Origin: Caldilineaceae bacterium
Lineage (GTDB): Bacteria > Chloroflexota > Anaerolineae > Caldilineales > Caldilineaceae
NCBI GenBank assembly: GCA_022821545.1
Contig: JAJEDJ010000050.1
Span: forward strand, 62,001-126,000
DNA: 64,000 nt
Direction: 5' to 3'
Under the pieces are notes generated by a model, which was not told the origin of the DNA, ran no database searches, and worked only from the letters and a program-made list of their open reading frames with translations. The translations under genes and the position numbers were made by a program. This document shows, piece after piece, positions 1 through 6,822 of the stretch. How positions within the stretch are numbered: the stretch's first letter is position 1; each line of letters begins with the position of its first letter.

Positions 1-46
1 AGAAACACAAGAATAGACAGATCCCCTTGGTCAGGTATGAATCCCT

Positions 47-1621
47 ATGCTTTCAATGAAGAAAGACTGGCTGCGCTGGCGTGCGCTGGCTACGCCCGGC
101 AAAGTCGCCGTTGTTTTTGAAGGGCGGTCGGTCAGCTACGCTGAATTGGACCGGTTGGCCCGTGGACAAGCCGCCGGACTCGCGGCGCATGGTTTGCGGC
201 CTGGCGACAGGGTGGCGACGCGGATGGAAAACAGCGTAGAGGCCATCGCTCTCGTTCACGCTGTGGCCCGAATTGGGGCCGTACTCGTGCCGCTGAACAC
301 GCGGTTGACAGCCCAGGAGATTGCGAGGCAGTTCAGCCTGGTCGAACCGGCGCTGCTGGTGATTGACGACGAAAGCGCTGGCGCGGGTAACGGCGACCCA
401 AAGCATAGGCCGGCCCCGACACCGGATTTCCAGGCATGTCCGGTGGAGCCACTGCAGACCGTTTCCTTGACCAGGCTGGTCGGGGACGGGTCTGTGATTG
501 GGAGAGAGGAGGAAAGGAACTGGCAGGAGCCACGCCAGGCGGAAAAAGATCAGGTCCAGTCAATTGTCTTCACGTCCGGCTCGACGGGGACTCCCAAAGG
601 AGTGCAGCTCAGTCTTGCCAACCATTTTTGGAGCGCCACCGCCTCTGCCTTCCGTCTGGGCGTGGACACCGAAGACAGTTGGCTCTCATGCCTGCCGCTT
701 TATCATGTGAGCGGCATGGCCGTTGTGTTTCGTGCCTGCCTTTACGGCACGGCGGTCGTTCTTCAACGCCGCTTCCAGCTTGAAGAGTTTCAGCGCTGCC
801 TGCGCGAGAATAGGGTAACGCAAACTTCGCTGGTGCCTACGTTACTCCACCGACTGCTGCACAGTTCCACCGCCACGGAATGGCCGCAGAGTCTGCGCAC
901 AGTTCTGATTGGCGGCGCGGCAGCCGCGCCTGAACTTTTGCGTGACGCCCTTGAAGAGGGTGTACCCGTCACGCCTACGTATGGTTTGACGGAAACCGCT
1001 ACACAGGCGGCGACGGCTTTGCCGGCTGAAGTGCGGAAAAAGCCGGGAACTGTAGGGCGGCCCCTGCTCTTTACGGAGCTGCACATTGCAGATTCCGCTG
1101 GGCATCCTCTTCCTCCTGGGGAGATAGGTGAGATTCTTGTGCGCGGCCCGCAAGTGACGACGGCTTACTACCGCAACCCCGCCGCGACCGCGGCAGCTCT
1201 GCGGGAGGGCTGGTTGCGCACCGGCGACATGGGCCGCCTTGACAGCGACGGCGATCTGTTTGTCCTGCAGCGGCGGGCAGACCTGATCGTCAGCGGCGGG
1301 GAGAACATCTACCCGGTCGAAGTGGAGGCGGCGATGAGGGAACATCCTGCCGTGGCAGACGTCTGCGTGGTGGGGCTGCCGGACGCCGAATGGGGACAGC
1401 GTTGTGCGGCGGCTGTGCAGCTTCATGCAGGGGCAACCGTGACCCGCGACGCGCTCCTGGCCTTCAGCCGGGAGCGTCTGGCCGGCTATAAGCAGCCTTC
1501 AGCCAAACATGTCCGCTTCGTTGACTCCCTGCCAGAGACGGCTTCGGGCAAGATCGCACGGCAGGCGGTCAGAACTATGTTTGAGGATGTCATCGCAACA
1601 CGAAAGGAATGCCAGCCATGA
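47..1621 (+). CDS. menE: o-succinylbenzoate-CoA ligase (MenE)
   Basis: Activates o-succinylbenzoate to its CoA thioester with ATP in cytoplasmic menaquinone synthesis. The 524-residue product is an ANL-superfamily adenylating enzyme: the N-terminus DWLRWRALATPGKVAV is MenE-like, the phosphate loop TSGSTGTPKG lies near residues 176-185, YGLTETATQ is the adenine motif, and GWLRTGD and GGENIYP lie in the C-terminal part, which ends with SGKIARQ. Two in-frame ATGs (47 and 56) are possible; a weak AGG precedes the first. The stop overlaps the next start as ATGA (1618-1621), which implies translational coupling. menH follows one gene later, supporting MenE over a generic acyl-CoA synthetase. Family assignment is strong; substrate is inferred from similarity and context. 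Confidence 0.88.
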   Translation: MLSMKKDWLRWRALATPGKVAVVFEGRSVSYAELDRLARGQAAGLAAHGLRPGDRVATRMENSVEAIALVHAVARIGAVLVPLNTRLTAQEIARQFSLVEPALLVIDDESAGAGNGDPKHRPAPTPDFQACPVEPLQTVSLTRLVGDGSVIGREEERNWQEPRQAEKDQVQSIVFTSGSTGTPKGVQLSLANHFWSATASAFRLGVDTEDSWLSCLPLYHVSGMAVVFRACLYGTAVVLQRRFQLEEFQRCLRENRVTQTSLVPTLLHRLLHSSTATEWPQSLRTVLIGGAAAAPELLRDALEEGVPVTPTYGLTETATQAATALPAEVRKKPGTVGRPLLFTELHIADSAGHPLPPGEIGEILVRGPQVTTAYYRNPAATAAALREGWLRTGDMGRLDSDGDLFVLQRRADLIVSGGENIYPVEVEAAMREHPAVADVCVVGLPDAEWGQRCAAAVQLHAGATVTRDALLAFSRERLAGYKQPSAKHVRFVDSLPETASGKIARQAVRTMFEDVIATRKECQP

Positions 1622-2505
1622 TCACTCAGCAACAGATCGAATTTTTCAACGAAAACGGATACCTGCGATACGGCCGCGTATTGGACATGGCCGAAGTCGA
1701 GGCGTTGCGTACGGGCCTGGACAATGTCATCGCTATCGAAGAGGCCGGCGGCGATGAATCGGAAATAGAGTTCAAGTATGGACACCGTCGGGGAGCATCG
1801 ATGGGGGGTAACGCGGAAGAGCATCAGCCGCGCCATATCGTTCAATACGTGAATATGTTCAAGAGGGAGCCTATATATGAGCGTCTGCTCCACCACCCCG
1901 TGATCTCGGGCGCGGCCTGCGCCCTGTTGAACACGCCGCGCGTGCGGCTCTGGCACGATCAGATCATCTCCAAGCCACCGGAGGAGAACCGTCACTTTCA
2001 CTTTCATCAGGACTTCTATCTGTGGCCGCTGAGAGAACCGCGCATCGTAACTTGCTGGCTTGCTCTTGACGATGCGACCCCCGACAACGGCTGCATGCAC
2101 GTGGTACCCGGAAGTCATAGGGACCCCCGTTTCGGCCTGGAGTCGTACGCGGCCGAGCTGGCCGCGCGGGCGGAGGCCGAGGCGCAAGGGCGCGAAATTA
2201 AGGAGACCGACCGGCAAAAGATGGCCCACCAGCCGGCCGACTTTGGAAAGCCGGTCGCTCTGAAGGCCGGTGAGTGTATGTTCCACCACTGTTTGAACTT
2301 TCATGCTACACCGGCCAACGTGACCGACCGGCAGCGCCGCGCCCATGTCATGATCTTTATGGCCGAGGGCGTCAGAACAAAGCTGGACCAATCGCCCAAC
2401 CACGTGCTTATTCCCGGCTTCACTGTGGGGGACGGCGAGGAACTGGTGGGTGAAGGATTTCCACTATCGAATCCGGAGAGCGGCAAATGGAAGGTTACCG
2501 CGTAG
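1618..2505 (+). CDS. phytanoyl-CoA dioxygenase family protein (PhyH)
   Basis: A non-heme Fe(II)/2-oxoglutarate oxygenase of the PhyH family, 295 residues from the ATG at 1618. The start opens with MITQQQIEFFNENGYL, the usual first helix of the family. The iron ligands are visible as HxD (H130, D132, in FHFHQDF) and a distal His in NFHATPAN, followed by an Arg-rich segment suited to 2-oxoglutarate. An ATG at 1609 is also in frame but sits too close to the AAAGGA upstream; 1618 overlaps the menE stop. It lies between menE and menH, and its end overlaps menH by 19 nt, so the three are probably one translational unit. The substrate cannot be told from sequence; a role in quinone tailoring is only inference. 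Confidence 0.85.
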   Translation: MITQQQIEFFNENGYLRYGRVLDMAEVEALRTGLDNVIAIEEAGGDESEIEFKYGHRRGASMGGNAEEHQPRHIVQYVNMFKREPIYERLLHHPVISGAACALLNTPRVRLWHDQIISKPPEENRHFHFHQDFYLWPLREPRIVTCWLALDDATPDNGCMHVVPGSHRDPRFGLESYAAELAARAEAEAQGREIKETDRQKMAHQPADFGKPVALKAGECMFHHCLNFHATPANVTDRQRRAHVMIFMAEGVRTKLDQSPNHVLIPGFTVGDGEELVGEGFPLSNPESGKWKVTA

Positions 2506-3419
2506 CAGAGTCTTGCGAGACGGCCCCGGGAGTGGTCCATAGCCGCAAGATGGTTCTTTGCGGACACACGGCCGACTCTATGAATCCGCCCGCGACCTTC
2601 CCCTATCACCTGCATTGCTGGGGCAGGGAAGGGAATCCGCCCGTACTCCTCCTGCACGGCTTCACCGGACACGGCGGGAGCTGGGCCGGGGCGGGGCATA
2701 CATTTGCGGAGGCTGGATTTCATGTTCTGGCGCCGGATCTGCTTGGACATGGAAGCTCGCCGCATCCCAGCGAGTCGACGCGCTACGGGATGGCCCGCGC
2801 CGCCGCCGATCTGAATTCACTGCTGGATGAACTGTCCTTGGAGGCCGTTCATCTCGCGGGCTATTCGATGGGTGGCCGGCTTGCGCTGTATTTCGCCCTC
2901 AGCTACTCGGAACGAGTTCGAACGTTGTGCCTGGTGAGCGCGTCACCGGGTATCGCGCCCGCTGTTGAGCGGGCAGAACGCCGCGAAAGTGACAATGCGC
3001 TGGCCGACCGGATAGAACGGGATGGGACTGCCGCCTTCGTAGACTATTGGGAATCTCTGCCGATGTGGGAGAGCCAGCAGAGGGGTCTCTCCGTGAAGCA
3101 GCGCCGGCAGTTGCGTGCGCAACGGCTGCGAAACCGACCGGACGGACTGGCGAACAGCCTGCGGGGGATGGGTTCGGGCGCGCAACCAGCGCTATTTGAT
3201 GAACTGCCTTCTCTGGATGTGCCCACGCTCCTCATCGTTGGCATCGAGGACGAGAAGTTCGTCGCCGTCAACCGGCAGATGGCGCAGAGTATTCCCGACG
3301 TGCAAGAGGTAATCTTCCCCGGGGCCGGTCATGCAGTGCAACTGGAGAGACCGCGGGAATTCGCGCGCGCCGTGCTCGAATTCTGGCAGACAAGAGGGGA
3401 CCCGCGCACGACAGCGTAG
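2487..3419 (+). CDS. menH: alpha/beta hydrolase, MenH-like SHCHC synthase
   Basis: Probable 2-succinyl-6-hydroxy-2,4-cyclohexadiene-1-carboxylate synthase of menaquinone synthesis, an alpha/beta-hydrolase-fold lyase. The 310-residue product shows HGFTGHGGSW (oxyanion region), DLLGHGSS, the nucleophile elbow GYSMGG (Ser at residue 127), LVSASPGI, and a C-terminal GAGHAVQLERP carrying the catalytic His. These blocks match MenH rather than a generic esterase. The start at 2487 is favoured by a GGAGAG six bases upstream and overlaps the dioxygenase gene by 19 nt; a later ATG at 2580 would better fit the usual family length of about 265-280 residues. Together with menE it marks the end of a men gene set that may continue to the left of the window. 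Confidence 0.78.
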   Translation: MEGYRVAESCETAPGVVHSRKMVLCGHTADSMNPPATFPYHLHCWGREGNPPVLLLHGFTGHGGSWAGAGHTFAEAGFHVLAPDLLGHGSSPHPSESTRYGMARAAADLNSLLDELSLEAVHLAGYSMGGRLALYFALSYSERVRTLCLVSASPGIAPAVERAERRESDNALADRIERDGTAAFVDYWESLPMWESQQRGLSVKQRRQLRAQRLRNRPDGLANSLRGMGSGAQPALFDELPSLDVPTLLIVGIEDEKFVAVNRQMAQSIPDVQEVIFPGAGHAVQLERPREFARAVLEFWQTRGDPRTTA

Positions 3420-3467
3420 AAGACATATTCGTACCGCGGGCGCACACCCATTTCCGGAGTAATCATA

Positions 3468-3497
3468 TTGAGGATTCGCGCTGGGCGAGGCTATAGT
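3468..3497 (+). promoter_or_regulatory. candidate sigma70-type promoter
   Basis: TTGAGG (3468-3473), an 18-base spacer and TATAGT (3492-3497) lie upstream of the membrane protein gene that starts at 3561. The match is by eye only. Confidence 0.4.
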
Positions 3498-3560
3498 TGC
3501 CGCACACAGTGGGCAGAAACGCAAACGTACAGATGTCTGGCTCACACAGACGGATAAGAT

Positions 3561-4556
3561 ATGGACCGAAAACGGCTGGGCGTTCAGTTCTTGTGGTCGG
3601 TGTTGCTGGCTCTGATTGTGTATATAGGACTGATCATATATGGAGACTGGCGACAGTTGTCCGCGTTGCTGGCCGATTTTCCGTGGAGATGGCTGCCGCC
3701 GACACTGGGTTTGACGCTCGTGAACTTCGGCGTCCGTTTGCTGAAATGGCACTGGTATCTGCGGCTTATCAAGACGCCGATCAGTTTCGGCCAGAGCGCC
3801 CGCATCTACGGCATCAGCTTCCTGATGATGATGACGCCGGGCAAGGTCGGGGAATTCGTGCGGGCCTTCATGGTCCGCAATGTCAGCGGCGCCCCCTTCT
3901 CTGTTGTTGCCCCTGTTGTGCTGGTGGAGAGGATGACCGATGGGCTGGCCATGATTCTGCTGGCCGGGCTTGGGCTGCTGGCAATCGACCAAGGGTCGAT
4001 GCGGTTGGCGGCGCTGGCGGCGCTGCTGGTCATAGCGGGGATCATCGTCGCGATACAGATAAGACCTCTGGCAATGTGGTGCCTGGCTTTGGGTCACCGA
4101 CTGCCGCTGATCAACCGTTTTGCGGATAAGCTGGCCGCGTTCTACGAGAGCAGCTACTTTCTTTTGCAACCAAAGTATCTGTTCACTTCAGTTCTAATCG
4201 GTCTGGTCAGCTGGGCGAGCCAGGGAATTGGCTTCTATCTTGTCTTGCTGGGCTTTGGCGTGGATGCAGGCATTGATACCATGTTGACTTCCGTCTCTGC
4301 CTTCAATATGAGCACAGTCGTGGGCGCGGTGGTGGCGACTCCCGGCGGCCTGGGCGGAGTGGAGAGCTCACTTGCGGCGCTCAGCATGCAGCTACTGGAT
4401 CTGTCCCGGCCGGCCGCCGCGGCTGCGGCGCTCGTGATCCGCTTTGCCACGCTGTGGTTTGGTGTAGCCATCGGCCTTATCTGTTTGGCCCTGTGGCCCC
4501 ACTTGCTGACGACGCAAAGGGGGCCAATGGTCGAAGGGCAGGAGGCGCAACCATGA
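3561..4556 (+). CDS. lysylphosphatidylglycerol synthase TM region family protein (UPF0104)
   Basis: A polytopic membrane protein of 331 residues with about eight hydrophobic helices, matching the flippase-like integral domain seen in MprF (LPG_synthase_TM, YbhN-type). Recognisable family blocks are GVRLLKWHWYLRL near residue 55, MTPGKVGEFVRA around residue 92, VERMTDGLAM near 123, and TPGGLGGVESS around 258. No cytoplasmic GNAT-like aminoacyl transferase domain is present, so lipid lysylation is not supported; a role in lipid or polyprenol-linked substrate handling is the general expectation for the family. A candidate promoter lies upstream, and the PHP gene follows after 51 bases, suggesting co-transcription. 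Confidence 0.82.
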   Translation: MDRKRLGVQFLWSVLLALIVYIGLIIYGDWRQLSALLADFPWRWLPPTLGLTLVNFGVRLLKWHWYLRLIKTPISFGQSARIYGISFLMMMTPGKVGEFVRAFMVRNVSGAPFSVVAPVVLVERMTDGLAMILLAGLGLLAIDQGSMRLAALAALLVIAGIIVAIQIRPLAMWCLALGHRLPLINRFADKLAAFYESSYFLLQPKYLFTSVLIGLVSWASQGIGFYLVLLGFGVDAGIDTMLTSVSAFNMSTVVGAVVATPGGLGGVESSLAALSMQLLDLSRPAAAAAALVIRFATLWFGVAIGLICLALWPHLLTTQRGPMVEGQEAQP

Positions 4557-4607
4557 CATCCGGCCGGGCCACATTCTTCCACCGTATAGTCAGGACGGAA
4601 AGAGACC

Positions 4608-5303
4608 ATGTGGAAAGTCGATCTTCATTCTCACACGATTTTCAGTAAGGATTGCCTCACACGGACCGAGGACACGATTGCCCGCGCGCGCCGCATCGGC
4701 CTGGATAAGCTGGCGATCACGGAACACGACAATCTGGCCGGCGCCTTAAGAGCAAAGGAGCTTGCACCTGATTTGATCATTGTGGGTGAGGAGATAATGA
4801 CAACTCACGGTGAACTGATCGCCTACTTTGTCAAGGAGGAGGTGCCGCGCGGCCTGTCGCCGCAGGAGACGATTCGCCGGTTGCGCGAACAGGGCGCCGT
4901 AATTGCCATTCCCCATCCGCTGGACTCGTTGCGGAATTCGGCAATGGGGTTGTCCTGTGCATTGGAGGTGATCGACCTGGTGGACGCCCTGGAGGTAAGA
5001 AACGCCCGTTGCGTTCGGCCGGAGGACAACCTCGCGGCCATGTCGCTGGCGCAGGAGCGCGGGCTCTTGACCACGGCGGGCAGCGATGCACATATTCCGT
5101 TCGAATTGGGGCGCTGCTACACGGAGATGCCGGAGTTTGAAGACGATGCGGAGTCGTTTATTGACGCGTTGCAGTATGCCAAGCCAATGGGGAAGGAGTC
5201 CCCCTTCTGGCCGCATCTGATGAGCACCTGGGCAAAGTGGCGCAAACGAATCCGGCCGGTGCCGTACGGCGGTGTGCTCCACTCTTACGGCAGGAGTAAG
5301 TAG
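4608..5303 (+). CDS. PHP domain phosphoesterase
   Basis: A 231-residue metal-dependent hydrolase of the PHP family (polymerase and histidinol phosphatase). The N-terminal VDLHSHTIFSKDC carries the HxH motif, ITEHDN the next ligand, GEEIMTTHGELIAYF the Glu and His, IPHPLDS another His, and TAGSDAHIPFELG the final Asp-Ala-His. Length fits stand-alone PHP proteins such as RNase AM or nucleoside bisphosphate phosphatase types. GGAAAGAG just before the ATG supports this start. It probably shares a transcript with the upstream membrane protein and converges on the TPR gene. The substrate is unknown. Confidence 0.82.
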   Translation: MWKVDLHSHTIFSKDCLTRTEDTIARARRIGLDKLAITEHDNLAGALRAKELAPDLIIVGEEIMTTHGELIAYFVKEEVPRGLSPQETIRRLREQGAVIAIPHPLDSLRNSAMGLSCALEVIDLVDALEVRNARCVRPEDNLAAMSLAQERGLLTTAGSDAHIPFELGRCYTEMPEFEDDAESFIDALQYAKPMGKESPFWPHLMSTWAKWRKRIRPVPYGGVLHSYGRSK

Positions 5304-5373
5304 CGTTCACCAAGCGGCGGCTTACCCTGATCCGGGGGACGGCAAGCCAGGTTCCCGGCGATACTCGCTCCCC

Positions 5374-6738
5374 CTATGCCGCGCTCGACTCCTCTTTTTC
5401 GTCTCTTGGAGCGTGGAGGAAGGCCTCGACCTCTGTGAAGACCTCTGGCGGGAGCAGATCTCTGAAGAAATACCAGTTGAAGACGGAAAGCCTGTGATCC
5501 TGAAAAGAGGCTCGCAGAAGTTCAACGGCATGGCGAAGGTTGCGGTGCAGGTGATCTCTGTTGCCGCTGATACCCCATCCTAACGCTGCCAACCCCAAAA
5601 TGAGCGGGTCCCGCCGCGTTTCCTGTTGCCCGAGGAGATTCAGGGCCACATGCAGCCCTTGACGAACCTCGTCGGATTGAATGCCGCTCCCCTGGCCTTC
5701 GCCGTCGTCCGTACTGTCAGTCTCCGGCGCCGTCGCGCCTTCGCTATCGGACAGAGGGGGCGCTTGAACGGCGCCCAGGTAATAGTGGGCCAGGATCCAG
5801 TCGCCGACTGATGAGAGAGTAACTTCCTCAAGGGGGACCTGGGCCACACGCCGCCATTCAATCTCCGCGCCCCGCTGATCACCGCTATAGTAGCCGGACA
5901 GGCCCCGCCAGAATCCCTGAGAGACGGGAGAGTTCTCGCGATTGAGCGCTCGCTGAGCCAGGCGGGCCTGACCATTCAGAACGAGCGGGCGATAGAGCAG
6001 ATGCCAGCGGTCGCTATAGGCATCCGACACTCTGGCAGCCATGCCGAAAGCATCGGCGGCCTCCTGCCAGCCGTGCCTCTCCAACGCCACGCAGCTGCGC
6101 AAAAAGTGAATGAGCCCGAACTGGACGGATACCTGGTTCGTTTCGCTCTCGCTGTCGAGACGCTCCTTGACCTGAATCTGCACATCTACATCTTCGACGA
6201 GGGTCTCCGATAGGCCCTGAGAACGGAACAGTTTCTGCAGCAAATGTAGCAATGACTGCCGGACTTCATCTGCCTCGCTGATTTGATTGTCGTCGATCAA
6301 AATGGAGAAAAGCAACCAGCGCAGGTCCACGTCAAATGGCAGGTTCGCTGATTCGGCGCGTACGATATCGGCCGCCTCTTCATGGCGGCCTTGCCACCAA
6401 TAGGCGCGTGCCTGGTTCTCCCGCCATAAGGACTTGCCGTCCTCGCTCAAAACTTTTAAGACGCCTTCATCAATGGCCGCCATGTCGTCCAAACGGTTGC
6501 GCCGGGCGTAGTGGGATTGCAGGCCGAGGACACTCTTGTCCAAGATGTGTTGCAGCCGTTGTTCCCGGGCAGATAGTCGCGACTCCGGCAGGGCGGCCAA
6601 TCGCTCTATCAGGAAACCGAATTTGTTCAGGGCCTCGTCGTTGCCCTGCCGTGCAAGGGCCACTGCCTCAGAGTGCAAGGCCTCCCAGGAGCCCTTTAGT
6701 GCGGCAGCGCTGCCTGAACCGCGCGTGTCAGTCGTCAT
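5374..6738 (-). CDS. TPR-like helical repeat protein of unknown function
   Basis: A 454-residue soluble protein made of helix pairs, with segments such as RAYWWQGRHEEAADIVR, WHLLYRPLVLNGQARLAQRAL and GFWRGLSGYYSGDQRGAEIEWRRVA that resemble degenerate tetratricopeptide units. No enzyme motif is seen. Residues about 340-365 form an acidic, low-complexity linker, and the C-terminus is charged (RDEKEESSAA). It lies 84 bases downstream of the chelatase I/D gene on the same strand, so co-transcription is likely and it may be an adaptor for that complex. It ends 70 bases from the convergent PHP gene without an obvious terminator. Confidence 0.7.
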   Translation of the reverse strand: MTTDTRGSGSAAALKGSWEALHSEAVALARQGNDEALNKFGFLIERLAALPESRLSAREQRLQHILDKSVLGLQSHYARRNRLDDMAAIDEGVLKVLSEDGKSLWRENQARAYWWQGRHEEAADIVRAESANLPFDVDLRWLLFSILIDDNQISEADEVRQSLLHLLQKLFRSQGLSETLVEDVDVQIQVKERLDSESETNQVSVQFGLIHFLRSCVALERHGWQEAADAFGMAARVSDAYSDRWHLLYRPLVLNGQARLAQRALNRENSPVSQGFWRGLSGYYSGDQRGAEIEWRRVAQVPLEEVTLSSVGDWILAHYYLGAVQAPPLSDSEGATAPETDSTDDGEGQGSGIQSDEVRQGLHVALNLLGQQETRRDPLILGLAALGWGISGNRDHLHRNLRHAVELLRASFQDHRLSVFNWYFFRDLLPPEVFTEVEAFLHAPRDEKEESSAA

Positions 6739-6822
6739 CTGAGATTCCCGCTATGCGTAATTGTCGATTTGAGAAAACGGTCTGGCGCCGGGCATGTTCT
6801 TTTGTCAAGAGCGGTCACGCGC

